NCBI RefSeq assembly: GCF_001613205.1
Contig: NZ_BDBX01000004.1
Span: 485,109 to 549,108 of the forward strand
Direction of reading: 5' to 3'
Origin: Nocardia sienata NBRC 100364
GTDB lineage: Bacteria; Actinomycetota; Actinomycetes; Mycobacteriales; Mycobacteriaceae
DNA: 64,000 nucleotides
The notes under the pieces were generated by a model. That model had not been told where the DNA came from and did not search any database. It was given only the letters and a program-made list of their open reading frames with translations. Shown here piece by piece: positions 52,038-60,676 of this stretch. The stretch's first letter is position 1. Each line of letters starts with the position of its first letter. Made by a program: the position numbers and the translations under genes.

Positions 52038-52841
52038 TCAGGCGCGTTCGTCGGTGGCCGGATCGCGGAATCCGGGAATCTTCAGCGCCGCGCCGATGAC
52101 GCCCAGCGCTTCGGCGGTGGTCCGGTCGCCCAGGAAATCCCAGCCGGGGAAATTCGCCCCCCGGGCGGTTCCGGCGCCGGAGAGCTGGTCCAGCGTGAGG
52201 CCGACATGTTTGTCCAGATAGTGCAGCAGGGTTCCCACAGTGACCTGCTCACCGTGATAGTTGGTGATTTTCTCTTCCAGGAATGCCATCGGCTCGCCCT
52301 TTCCGTCGAGGAGCGCCTGTACGTCCCGGCGGAAGGCGTTCATATCTATACCCGCCGGGTCGATCTTTCCTTCACTGGAGTACTCGCGGTGCGCGACGCA
52401 ATCGCCTGCGCCGCGGCCGATCCGCCGGAGCAGGGCCGCGCATCCACGCTTGTAGGCGTCGAGCTGAGCCGGCGTCCAATCCCAGGGTTCTGTGCCACAC
52501 GAGACGGCTTCGATGCCGATGGTGTGGTAGTTCGCGTTGTTCGTCGGCCAGCCGGGCCGGCTACCGCGCCCGGCGTGCCAGCAGACGCCGACGGCGATCA
52601 CCCGGTAGGTGCCGTCCTTCTCGAGCACCAACTGGGCGAGCGGGCCCGGCAGATCGGGGCGACCGTTCTGGACGATGCGCCAGTCGTTCGGGCCGCCTCC
52701 GCCTGTGTGGTGGCACAGCACACCGCGGATATCGAGAAAGTCGCCGTGGCCGCGTTCGCGCCAGCCGTCGTGTTCGATGACCGCCAGGCCGGCGCCACGT
52801 AGCACATCGGCCAGCCATACCGGGTCTCCGCTCCAGGCCAT
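52038..52841 (-). CDS. Phage-type endolysin, N-acetylmuramoyl-L-alanine amidase
   Basis: A 267-residue amidase_2 (PGRP-like) protein with no signal peptide, as for endolysins. Zinc-site segments are VLCHHTGGGGPNDWRI, TIGIEAVSCG and AHREYSSEGKIDPAGIDM. The C-terminal 80 residues (TVGTLLHYLDKHVGLTLDQL and FLGDRTTAEALGVIG) resemble wall-binding tails of actinophage LysA enzymes. ATG 52841 has AGGAGG 5 bases upstream. With the small membrane protein it forms a possible lysis module. Confidence 0.82.
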   Translation of the reverse strand: MAWSGDPVWLADVLRGAGLAVIEHDGWRERGHGDFLDIRGVLCHHTGGGGPNDWRIVQNGRPDLPGPLAQLVLEKDGTYRVIAVGVCWHAGRGSRPGWPTNNANYHTIGIEAVSCGTEPWDWTPAQLDAYKRGCAALLRRIGRGAGDCVAHREYSSEGKIDPAGIDMNAFRRDVQALLDGKGEPMAFLEEKITNYHGEQVTVGTLLHYLDKHVGLTLDQLSGAGTARGANFPGWDFLGDRTTAEALGVIGAALKIPGFRDPATDERA

Positions 52842-52962
52842 CGGACCCTCCTGTTCCGCGCCGATCGTCGTCGGCGCCCCGGGAGGCCGGCCGTGTTCAC
52901 CGGTGCGGGACGCGACCGGCGCTGCGGGGCGTGAACTGCGGTGATAGACAACCGCTCTCTTC

Positions 52963-52991
52963 ACCGTAGGCCCTTTTCGGTCTCTTTTCAA
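52963..52991 (-). promoter_or_regulatory. Promoter of the endolysin gene
   Basis: On the minus strand TTGAAA (-35) and TACGGT (-10) have a 17-bp spacer, the best consensus promoter in the window. Surrounding DNA (52965-53035) is much less GC-rich than its neighbours. The 5' leader to the ATG is about 115 bases. Confidence 0.7.
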
Positions 52992-53096
52992 CCTTTTTCA
53001 GTCACTAATAGGCCTTCTTCGTACACCGAAATATCGGGATTCCGCCACAGAGCCGAAACTATCGGGCACTTGATTCAGACCCTGCCCGATCCCAGA

Positions 53097-53381
53097 ATGG
53101 TCGACATGGATGCGACGCCCGCGGAGTCGGAGGAAGCGACCACCGAGGAGGCGCGACTGGACGCGGCGCTGGGCGCGGAGGTACGCGCGATGCGGGCGCG
53201 GCGCGGGTGGAGCCAGGAGACGCTGGCCGAGAAGGCCGGGTACAACAAGAAGACCATCATCCGGCTCGAACGTGGCGAACGGGCGATGACGATGGCGCAG
53301 ATGTACAAGATCTGCAGGGTGTTCGGTATCCGGCCGAGTGACCTAGTCCTCGCCGCGGAGAAGGAAGTCGGCATCCAGTAA
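53097..53381 (+). CDS. XRE-type helix-turn-helix regulator
   Basis: A 94-residue Cro/CI-like protein: an acidic N-terminal stretch, then LGAEVRAMRARRGWSQETLA, EKAGYNKKTIIRLERGERAM and a final helix (CRVFGIRPSDLVLAA). It is divergent from the endolysin gene across a low-GC promoter region, as a phage repressor would be. ATG 53097 is taken as start; ATG 53106 is possible. Its 3' end overlaps a small convergent ORF by 39 bp. Confidence 0.78.
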   Translation: MVDMDATPAESEEATTEEARLDAALGAEVRAMRARRGWSQETLAEKAGYNKKTIIRLERGERAMTMAQMYKICRVFGIRPSDLVLAAEKEVGIQ

Positions 53382-53504
53382 CGAGGCCGGGTCGACCCCG
53401 CGCCGGCGTGCCTCGACGACGAACGACGAGACGGTCGTCGTGGTGGGATCAGCGTTCAGATAGTCCGCCATAACAACGGGGCGGTCCTGAGCTTCGTTGC
53501 CCAT
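53343..53504 (-). CDS. Small ORF convergent with the XRE gene
   Basis: A 53-residue frame, MGNEAQDRPVVMADYLNADP onward, ending SLLDADFLLRGED. Its 3' 39 bp overlap the XRE gene end. Codon composition is plausible but no family is recognised and the ribosome-binding site is weak. Confidence 0.35.
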   Translation of the reverse strand: MGNEAQDRPVVMADYLNADPTTTTVSSFVVEARRRGVDPASLLDADFLLRGED

Positions 53505-54311
53505 GAGCGTTTCCAGTTCTGACCGATCCACGCTCGCGAGGTGTTTCCGCTTCCCCCGCGGAGCCCGACAGTTCCCACTCGATTTCCTTTCCGGGGCCGG
53601 CGCGGTGCGGCGGGGCGATTTCGCCAAATCGGGTCCGGCCCAGCTGCCTTCCCGGCCTCGGCTCCGGACCGGGGTGTACCCCGGTCCGGTCATCTCCGTG
53701 ACCGGCCCGATCGGGCGAACCCTGCACTCCCGGAACCAGCTCGATACCCACACCGACACCTTCCAGCTACCCGACTCCTGCGCCCAGGCCCGTAGCCAGA
53801 GCCTGAGGCCGAGTGTAATTATTTTCGCGCGCTCCGCCTAGGCCCGGAAGGATCGATGAATCAATGGGTTTGACGGCCGGGGCGCACAGGCAGACACAGC
53901 TGAACTGCGGTACAACGCTTTTCGCACTACGCCCGCACGGTAACAGTGGGGTACGACATGCCCCGGCACAGGTGTTTCATCCCGGCTCCGCGGCCGGCCG
54001 GCCGAGCGATCGAGAACTACTGCGCGGCAGCGAGGAATACGTCGAACAGCAGAACGCGCGGAATGGGGGCGGCGGCACGAGCGGTCGGCGCCGTGCCGCG
54101 GCTCTCAGCAAACCTTGCGGCGTGCTGCCGAACGCGCCCGGTTCCGGCGTGCGCATCCCGCAGACCGAGGGGCACGGTAAAGCGCGCGCCTCATCCCGGT
54201 GCACCGATTCGGCACGCTCGGTTTCGAACAGCCCGGTCCGGTAATCCGCACTCCGATCACCACACCATCACGGTGGTGACCTCCGCATGATGCCGTGAAA
54301 GGAGCAAGATC
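53505..54311 (+). other. Gene-poor stretch
   Basis: About 800 bp with only unconvincing frames. Nothing recognisable was found apart from the AAAGGAG ribosome-binding site of the SDR gene at its end. Confidence 0.45.
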
Positions 54312-55151
54312 ATGGGTTTCCCGGAACAGCAGCAACAGGTGCCAGGCGTCCAATCCGCGATGACACCCGTCCCCGATTGTGGCGAGAAGAGTTATCGCGG
54401 CAGCGGCAAGCTGACCGGCAAGTCGGCGGTGATCACCGGCGCCGACAGCGGTATCGGCCGGGCGGTCGCCATCGCCTTCGCCCGGGAAGGGGCCGATGTG
54501 CTGATCTCCTACCTCGACGAACACGATGATGCCGCGGAAGTGGGCGCTCTGGTCGAGGAAGCGGGCCGCAAGGCGATTCTGGTCCCGGGCGATCTGTCCG
54601 ACCCGGCCCACTGCCGGGCCGTGATCGAGCGCGCCGCGGGCGCCTTCGGCACGATCGACGTGCTCGTCAGCAATGCCGCCTACCAGATGACGCACGAGAC
54701 GCTCGAGGAGATCAGCGACGAGGAATTCGACTACACCTGGAAACTCAATATGGGTGCGTACTTCTACTTGGTGAAAGCCGCGCTACCCCATATGCGCCCG
54801 GGCGCCTCGATTATCGGCAGTTCCTCGGTCAACTCCGATTCCCCCTCCCCCACCTTGGCGCCCTACGCGGCCACCAAGGCCGGGATAGCCAACTTCTCCG
54901 CAAGCCTCGCGCAGCTCCTGGGCGAGCGGGGGATTCGGGTGAACAGTGTCGCCCCCGGGCCGATCTGGACCCCACTGATTCCTTCCACCATGCCCAACAA
55001 GAAGGTCACCGCATTCGGCGACAGCACGCCGCTCGGGCGCGCCGGGCAACCCGCCGAGCTGGCTCCCGTCTATGTTCTGCTCGCCTCCGACGAGGGCAGT
55101 TACGTTTCGGGCGCTCGGGTTGCGGTGACCGGGGGGAATCCTATTCTGTGA
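54312..55151 (+). CDS. Stress-type short-chain dehydrogenase
   Basis: A 279-residue SDR of the YhdF/YhxC group linked to general stress. The N-terminal extension (QQQQVPGVQSAMTPVPDCGE) precedes AVITGADSGIGRAVA. The catalytic serine lies in GSSSVNSDSP and Tyr/Lys in YAATKAG. The C-terminal VLLASDEGSYVSGARVAVTG is standard. The ribosome-binding site is AAAGGAG. Confidence 0.9.
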   Translation: MGFPEQQQQVPGVQSAMTPVPDCGEKSYRGSGKLTGKSAVITGADSGIGRAVAIAFAREGADVLISYLDEHDDAAEVGALVEEAGRKAILVPGDLSDPAHCRAVIERAAGAFGTIDVLVSNAAYQMTHETLEEISDEEFDYTWKLNMGAYFYLVKAALPHMRPGASIIGSSSVNSDSPSPTLAPYAATKAGIANFSASLAQLLGERGIRVNSVAPGPIWTPLIPSTMPNKKVTAFGDSTPLGRAGQPAELAPVYVLLASDEGSYVSGARVAVTGGNPIL

Positions 55152-55157
55152 CCCACC

Positions 55158-55209
55158 CCGGGGCGGTCCGGCGCGTTACTGCCGCATCACGCGATCAGGA
55201 CCGCCCCGG
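55158..55209. terminator. Bidirectional hairpin between convergent genes
   Basis: Perfect 12-bp arms (CCGGGGCGGTCC and GGACCGCCCCGG) with a 28-base loop, just past the SDR stop. The second arm reaches into the last codons of the membrane gene. Confidence 0.5.
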
Positions 55210-56307
55210 CCGGTCGCCGCGGCCGACCAGGCCGCGGCGTTCCTGTTCGCGGTATCCGTATGTCGCCTTGCGGACGGTGAGGTCGTCCTCCCACCCGGAT
55301 CCGACGGCGCCGGCCACCGTGCCCAGCGCACTGGCCATCACCGCGATCGTCAGGTAGTCGGCGAAACCGACGGGGCCGCCGAGCACGCTCGCGAGATAGG
55401 ACGGCGGGATCACCAGGCACACCGCGGCCAGCGTCAGCAGGAACAGTACGGCGAAGAAGACCCCGGCGCCGATACCCACCGTGACGGCGGTGCCGGCATT
55501 GCGCAACGCGGTATCGCGCCCGTGGGCGGTCTCTCCGGCGCCGCGATGTTCCCAGAGTCCGTGCCCCACCACGATCCACACGGTCAACGCGATGACCGAA
55601 GCCAGCGCCACCCCGGCCAGACGCAGGTTGCCCATCGCGTCCGCCAGCTGCCAGATACTCGAGTACAGCACTCCGAACGCCGTACCGGCCAGTGCGCTAC
55701 CCAGTGCCGTGGACAGGCCTACGAACAGCCGCCAGGGCCTGTTGGCGCGCACCATCCCCGCGAGCAACGCCGGATAGCCGGTCACCCGATCGCGCACCAC
55801 CCGCACACCGCTGTCTTCTGGATCGATCCGTACCCGGGCGCCCCGGAGGTGGGCTGCCGCCTCGGCCACCACTTCCCCCGCCGCTGTCCGGTCCGGGGCC
55901 GGCAGGGCGGCGACGATCACCGCCGCCAGCTTCTGTAGCCGCTGCCGTATGCCGAGGCCGCCGAGCGCGGGTAAAGAGATGAGCGCGACGCGGTGGCGCA
56001 GGTCCAAGCTCGTGAGCAGGATGTCGCCGTCACTGCGTATCGGCACATCGGTCAGGCACAACGCCAGATCCCATGCGGTATCGCGGACATGCCGTCCGGC
56101 TTTGTCGATCAGGTATTCCAGATCGGGGTACATGGCCTCGAACGGATCGTCGAGGACCTCGAACTGCCATCTCGACGGGTCGCCGCGGCGGGTCAGCTCC
56201 GCGGGCAGGTTTTGCACCAGTTCCCGGGCCAGCCGCACCGGCAGATCGGGATCCGCCACCACACCGACCACCACGGGCGAGGCGTGACCGTTCATCTCAC
56301 CGGCCAC
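55195..56307 (-). CDS. Integral membrane protein, unknown family
   Basis: A 370-residue protein. Residues 1-190 are soluble (VVVGVVADPDLPVRLARELV, DLALCLTDVPIRSDGDILLT, HRVALISLPALGGLGIRQRL) and residues 195-340 contain about four transmembrane segments (LALAGTAFGVLYSSIW region, LASVIALTVWIVVGHG, AGVFFAVLFLLTLAAV). The C-terminal tail is charged. Similar proteins occur in actinobacteria without assigned function. Confidence 0.65.
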   Translation of the reverse strand: MAGEMNGHASPVVVGVVADPDLPVRLARELVQNLPAELTRRGDPSRWQFEVLDDPFEAMYPDLEYLIDKAGRHVRDTAWDLALCLTDVPIRSDGDILLTSLDLRHRVALISLPALGGLGIRQRLQKLAAVIVAALPAPDRTAAGEVVAEAAAHLRGARVRIDPEDSGVRVVRDRVTGYPALLAGMVRANRPWRLFVGLSTALGSALAGTAFGVLYSSIWQLADAMGNLRLAGVALASVIALTVWIVVGHGLWEHRGAGETAHGRDTALRNAGTAVTVGIGAGVFFAVLFLLTLAAVCLVIPPSYLASVLGGPVGFADYLTIAVMASALGTVAGAVGSGWEDDLTVRKATYGYREQERRGLVGRGDRPGRS

Positions 56308-56372
56308 CCGCGCTGCGGAACCGGTCGGCTCGAGTACGGCTCATCGTCGTCCTTCCACTTACTGTCCTGCTC

Positions 56373-56861
56373 CTATTCGATGATGCCCGGCTGCCTATCG
56401 GACAGATGGCGTCCGACATCGTCACCGTGCCGGGGCAGTACGACCCCGAGCAGCACCATGCCCACGCCGAGACCGAAGTGCAGCCAGTTGTCGGCAGTAT
56501 CCAGAGGCACGAAGTTGGCGGCGCTGTGCTGGTCGACGATCAACCCGTACACCCACAACAGCAGATAGATCGCCCCGCCCACCAGTAGGTAGGCCCGGGC
56601 CGCCCGAGGTCGCGAGCCGGCGATCAGACCGGCGACACCGAAGGCCAGATGCACGATATTGTGCAGCACCGACACATTGAACAGACCGAGCAACTGGGCC
56701 TGGGAATGGTGTCCCGCCCAAGCGAGGTCCCCGTAATCCGTGGTGATCCCCGGTATGAAGCCGAGCACCCCGACCAGCAGGAAAATCGCGCCGACCGCGG
56801 TGGCGGCGACCTGTACCGGCGAACGGGCGGTCGGGGTGGCGGCGAGGTTCCGGTTCGACAC
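56373..56861 (-). CDS. DUF4383 membrane protein
   Basis: A 162-residue protein with four transmembrane helices typical of DUF4383: VAATAVGAIFLLVGVLGFIP, then LGLFNVSVLHNIVHLAFGVA, YLLVGGAIYLLLWVYGLIVD and LHFGLGVGMVLLGVVLP. The GTG start at 56861 is preceded by AAGGA. The His near NIVHL is conserved in the family. Confidence 0.83.
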   Translation of the reverse strand: MSNRNLAATPTARSPVQVAATAVGAIFLLVGVLGFIPGITTDYGDLAWAGHHSQAQLLGLFNVSVLHNIVHLAFGVAGLIAGSRPRAARAYLLVGGAIYLLLWVYGLIVDQHSAANFVPLDTADNWLHFGLGVGMVLLGVVLPRHGDDVGRHLSDRQPGIIE

Positions 56862-57075
56862 TGGCTCGTCCTTCCTCCTCGTGGCCGAGCGGGCCGATCC
56901 CGCTCCGGCCTCCACTGCGGGTGCCCCGCACTCCACGCGGCAAACCCGTGCCGGTCGAACGCTGTTCCCGGCCAGGGCCATGTTTCGTGCTGGTGATCCC
57001 GGGTATCGCGAGCGCGTTCGACGGCCGGGCAGCCGCGCCCCGGTGGCCGAGGTGATCCGGAAGATCGGAGGAGCA

Positions 57076-57531
57076 ATGGCAGCCGAACCGAGTGTGCAGA
57101 TACCGGTGCCCGTACAGGACGCGTTCGCGGTTCTCGCCGACGGCTGGCTGTACGGGCTGTGGGTGGTCGGTGCCTCGCATATCCGGAAGGTCGACAGCGG
57201 GTGGCCGCAGGTGGGCACCCGCATCCATCACAGCGTGGGCGGCTGGCCACTGGCCCGGCAGGACACCACGAAAGTGCGCGCGATCGACGCACCACACCGG
57301 CTCGAGCTGGAGGCCCGGCTGTGGCCCGCGGGTGCGGCCTATATTCGGCTCGACCTCACGGAGCTCGGCCCGGACCGCACCGAGATCAGGATGACCGAAC
57401 GCGTTGTCCGCGGCCCCGCGAAATACCTACCCGGGCGAGTACAGGATCTCGCGCTGGTACCGCGCAACCGCGAATCACTACAGCGGCTCGCCGCCCTCGC
57501 CGTCGGGCGATCCTCCCGTACCCCGAGCTGA
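57076..57531 (+). CDS. SRPBCC-family protein
   Basis: A 151-residue START/SRPBCC protein: QIPVPVQDAFAVLADGWLYG, then KVDSGWPQVGTRIHHSVGGW and TELGPDRTEIRMTERVVRGP. ATG 57076 follows GGAGGAGCA. Its end overlaps the convergent epimerase gene by 54 bp. The bound ligand is unknown. Confidence 0.8.
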   Translation: MAAEPSVQIPVPVQDAFAVLADGWLYGLWVVGASHIRKVDSGWPQVGTRIHHSVGGWPLARQDTTKVRAIDAPHRLELEARLWPAGAAYIRLDLTELGPDRTEIRMTERVVRGPAKYLPGRVQDLALVPRNRESLQRLAALAVGRSSRTPS

Positions 57532-58620
57532 CCCCACGGTCTGCGGGGTACGCCCGGCGGCTGCCGGCGGACGCTGGCTCTGGTGAGTCGGTCGTCCCAG
57601 GCGGAAGGCGGGGTGGGCCGGCGCCAGCGGCGCACTGGGACCGGACCGGTGGGCGCGCAGAGCCGCGGCGAGTTCCGCGCATGCGGCGGACGCGTCATAG
57701 CGCGGAGTCCAGCCGAGTTCACGAGCGGCCCGGCCCGCGTCGACCAGGCTCGCCCGGTCGGCCAGCCGCAACCAGGCCGGATGCAATGGTTGCAGACCCA
57801 GCCGCCAGCTCACGCCGGCTCCGATGGTGAGCGCACGGTGCGGCACGGGCACGTGGAAGCCGCCGAACGCCGCGGCCAGGTCGGACGCGGTGAGCACGGG
57901 ATCGGCGGCGAGGTTGAACGCGCCGGTGGCGCGTTGCTCGATGATCGAGCCGACGGCCGCGGCCACATCCTCGGCATGCACGAACTGCAGGCGTAACCCG
58001 TTCCACAGCGGCACCGGCAGCCCTGGGCGGCCGAGTACCGCGCGCGGCAGCCACCGGCCGAACAACCAGTCGCCCAGTTCCGCGGCCGCGTCGGCCTGCA
58101 CGACAGCACACGGCCGGATACGCGCCACCCGTATCGCGGGCTGCCGATGTTCGAACGCGTCGAGTTGCGCCTCGAGCTCGGCCTTGCCGCTGCTGTAGGC
58201 GCTCCCGGACAGACCCCCGCACGGATACTGCTCGTCGACGCGGCTCCACCGCGCGGCAGGAGTGTAGGCCGCCACCGAGGACGCGCACACCACGTGCCGT
58301 ACCCCCGCGTCGGCGACCGCGCGGAGAACATTGGTGGTGCCGTCGGCGTTGGTCCTGCTCAGCGGCGGATCGGTCCGGTGCGGGTGAACCGCCCAGGCCA
58401 GATGGACCACTACGCCGGCGCCGGCGAAAACTTTCGCCAGAAAGGCCGCCGACGCCGGCTCGCCGATATCGCATTCGACCCACCGTGCCCGGTCATACGG
58501 TTCCCGCCCCCGCGGCGGACGGCGGCGGGCGATCCCGACCAGTTCCTGGCCGTCCTCGGCCGCCCGCCGCAACAGCGCGGTGCCCAGATTGCCGCTGGCG
58601 CCGGTGACCACGATCTTCAT
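57478..58620 (-). CDS. NAD-dependent epimerase/dehydratase
   Basis: A 380-residue extended SDR. The N-terminal VVTGASGNLGTALLRRA is the NAD motif, CASSVAAYTP holds the Ser, and SAYSSGKAELEAQL gives the Tyr and Lys. The C-terminal 60 residues are disordered and Pro/Arg-rich. It probably modifies a nucleotide sugar or similar substrate. Confidence 0.83.
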   Translation of the reverse strand: MKIVVTGASGNLGTALLRRAAEDGQELVGIARRRPPRGREPYDRARWVECDIGEPASAAFLAKVFAGAGVVVHLAWAVHPHRTDPPLSRTNADGTTNVLRAVADAGVRHVVCASSVAAYTPAARWSRVDEQYPCGGLSGSAYSSGKAELEAQLDAFEHRQPAIRVARIRPCAVVQADAAAELGDWLFGRWLPRAVLGRPGLPVPLWNGLRLQFVHAEDVAAAVGSIIEQRATGAFNLAADPVLTASDLAAAFGGFHVPVPHRALTIGAGVSWRLGLQPLHPAWLRLADRASLVDAGRAARELGWTPRYDASAACAELAAALRAHRSGPSAPLAPAHPAFRLGRPTHQSQRPPAAAGRTPQTVGSARGTGGSPDGEGGEPL

Positions 58621-58651
58621 CGAACTCGCACCCTCCGACGGACGACACTGT

Positions 58652-59821
58652 TCACGGCCGGAAAACCGCCCGGATACAGCCCTGCTGTTTGGTCTTGAAC
58701 AGTTCGTAGCCGTGTACCGCGTCCTCCAGCGGCATATCGTGGGTGATCAGATAGGAGGGGTCGAGATCTCCCTGCTGGATGTAGTCGAACATCCGCGGCA
58801 TGTACCGCTGCCCGTGCTGCTGCGCGGTCCGGATGGTGAGACTTTTGTTCGTCACCAGGCCCATCGGGAATTTGTCGGTGAGGCCGTAGATACCGAGCAC
58901 CGAGACGACCCCGCCTTTGCGGCAGGCCAGCAGTGCCTGCCGCAGCGAGGTCGCCCGGTCGGTTTCCAGGCGTAGCAGCTGTTTGGCCCGGTCGTAGAGC
59001 TGTTGCAGACCTGTACCGTGCCCCTCCATGCCCACCGCGTCGATACACGCGTCCGGGCCCCTGCCGCCGGTCATGTCGAGTAGGGCTTCCTGGACACTGT
59101 CCACCGCGGTGTAGTCGATCGTCTCCGCGTCGTATCGGTCCCGGGCGAGGGCCAGGCGCTCGGGGATCCGGTCGATCACGACGGCCCGCTCGGCGCCGAG
59201 CAGCCGGGCGGCGTGGGCCGCCATCAGTCCGACCCCGCCGCCTCCCCACACCGCGACGGTGTCACCGGGAGCGATATCGCAGAAATCGGCGCCCATGAGG
59301 CCTGTGGGGACCGCATCGGAGCAGAACAGCGCCTGTTCATCGGTGATGCCCTCCGGGACGGTGAAGCAGTTGACATCGCCGAAGGGGACACGAATGTAGT
59401 TCGCGTGCGAACCCTGGTAGCCGCCGAACGGATGGGTGTATCCGTAGATACCGCCGGTTGGATGACCGAAAACAGGTTGCTGCAGGGCGGCGTTGGGGTT
59501 GGTGGTGTCACACACCGAGTACAGGTCGTGCTCGCAGTACCAGCACGCTCCGCACCCGATGAACGACGGCACCACCACCCGGTCCCCCACCTTCGTCGCG
59601 GTGACCTCCGCGCCGGTCTCCACCACCTCACCCATGAACTCGTGGCCGAACACATCGCCCTCGCGCATGCCGGGAAGGTAACCGTCGATGAAATGCAGAT
59701 CGGAGCCGCAGGTCGTTGTCAGCTTCACTCGCACGATCACATCGTGGGGATTGACCAGACCCGGGTCGGGCACAGTTTCGACCGCGAGATCGTCGACTCC
59801 GTTCCAGCACAGTGCACGCAT
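58652..59821 (-). CDS. Zinc-dependent alcohol dehydrogenase, formaldehyde-DH-like
   Basis: A 389-residue MDR of the glutathione-independent formaldehyde dehydrogenase group. The catalytic zinc site has Cys in TTTCGSDLHFIDGY and GHEFMGEV. The structural zinc site is GCGACWYCEHDLYSVC. The NAD motif is VAVWGGGGVGLMAAHAA, and the AQQHGQRYMPRMFDYIQQGD end is typical. ATG 59821 has AGGAGG 4 bases upstream; ATG 59824 is adjacent. It overlaps the upstream SRPBCC stop. Confidence 0.87.
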   Translation of the reverse strand: MRALCWNGVDDLAVETVPDPGLVNPHDVIVRVKLTTTCGSDLHFIDGYLPGMREGDVFGHEFMGEVVETGAEVTATKVGDRVVVPSFIGCGACWYCEHDLYSVCDTTNPNAALQQPVFGHPTGGIYGYTHPFGGYQGSHANYIRVPFGDVNCFTVPEGITDEQALFCSDAVPTGLMGADFCDIAPGDTVAVWGGGGVGLMAAHAARLLGAERAVVIDRIPERLALARDRYDAETIDYTAVDSVQEALLDMTGGRGPDACIDAVGMEGHGTGLQQLYDRAKQLLRLETDRATSLRQALLACRKGGVVSVLGIYGLTDKFPMGLVTNKSLTIRTAQQHGQRYMPRMFDYIQQGDLDPSYLITHDMPLEDAVHGYELFKTKQQGCIRAVFRP

Positions 59822-60333
59822 CATGCCTCCTGTGGGGCCGTCCGACCGCTCGGATTCCGGTCGAGGGTAGGCATTTCGCCTGTCTGCATCAGCGCACGCG
59901 CGCGATAGAGGACCGCGAAGATCGCCGCGCCGGTGAGCTGTCGCGGCAGCGGCGCCGTCGCCGACATATGTACTTCGGTGCCCCGTTCCCGGGGCGCGTC
60001 GGTGAACTCCAGCTCGACTCGCGCGCGTTCGGGATCCACCGCGTCGACGAACTGTAGGCCGTTCTCCTCGGTCAGCAGCACGCTTTCCCAGCGGATCGCG
60101 TCCGCGCCGTCCGGTGCCGCGGTCCACTCGTAACGGTCCGGGGCTGTGGATCGCACGTGGGCGAAACCGTCGAAGACGCGGGACAGGTTGTCCGGGTCAC
60201 GCCAGAATTCTTCCACTGCAGCCCGCGGCCGCTCGATCGTCAGGGCCCGCCTGCCGGTTCCGCCGGACACCGAACCCATGGCTCGGCCGACAAGAGTGAC
60301 CACTTCGTCTTTCGCCTTCTGTAGGTAGTCCAC
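59821..60333 (-). CDS. SRPBCC-domain protein coupled to the dehydrogenase
   Basis: A 170-residue cyclase/dehydrase-type SRPBCC protein: ALTIERPRAAVEEFWRDPDN, LSRVFDGFAHVRSTAPDRYE and VELEFTDAPRERGTEVHMSA. The GTG start at 60333 has GGAAGGGAG upstream, and the longer frame is not supported. Its stop overlaps the zinc ADH start, so the two are translated together. Confidence 0.8.
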   Translation of the reverse strand: MDYLQKAKDEVVTLVGRAMGSVSGGTGRRALTIERPRAAVEEFWRDPDNLSRVFDGFAHVRSTAPDRYEWTAAPDGADAIRWESVLLTEENGLQFVDAVDPERARVELEFTDAPRERGTEVHMSATAPLPRQLTGAAIFAVLYRARALMQTGEMPTLDRNPSGRTAPQEA

Positions 60334-60478
60334 GCGCTCTCCCTTCCGAAATGTCGGTCCGGCAGCCCCAGCGCGATACCCCGGAGGCCGCGGCGCAAAC
60401 CCGCCCACGCGCGCCCCAACTTCTCCTTTTCGACCACGGGAACCGGGGTAGGCCGAATCCATAACGAAAGGAGTCGCC

Positions 60479-60634
60479 TTGACCGAAGCCGAACACACGG
60501 AACACAACGACAACGACAAGCCCAAAGGCGGCCGGCCGGGCCCGACCGACCAGGGTCGCGACGGCGGGATGGCCACGCGCGAGATCGCGCCGGAGGTGAC
60601 CGTCGCCGACGAAACGCAGGAACCGCCGGACTGA
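60479..60634 (+). CDS. Small hydrophilic protein
   Basis: A 51-residue frame starting with TTG after AAAGGAG at proper spacing. It is rich in Glu, Asp, Asn, Lys and Gly (AEHTEHNDNDKPKGGRPGPT), with no hydrophobic segment, and is probably disordered. No family is recognised. The strong ribosome-binding site supports it. Confidence 0.45.
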   Translation: MTEAEHTEHNDNDKPKGGRPGPTDQGRDGGMATREIAPEVTVADETQEPPD

Positions 60635-60676
60635 GCTCGTCGCCACCCCGCCCGCGGCGGCGGACCCGGCGCTCGA

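Noticed and set aside
53505..54311. Several frames of 70-140 residues
   Set aside because: Composition is like random GC-rich DNA, and there are no starts with ribosome-binding sites or known motifs.
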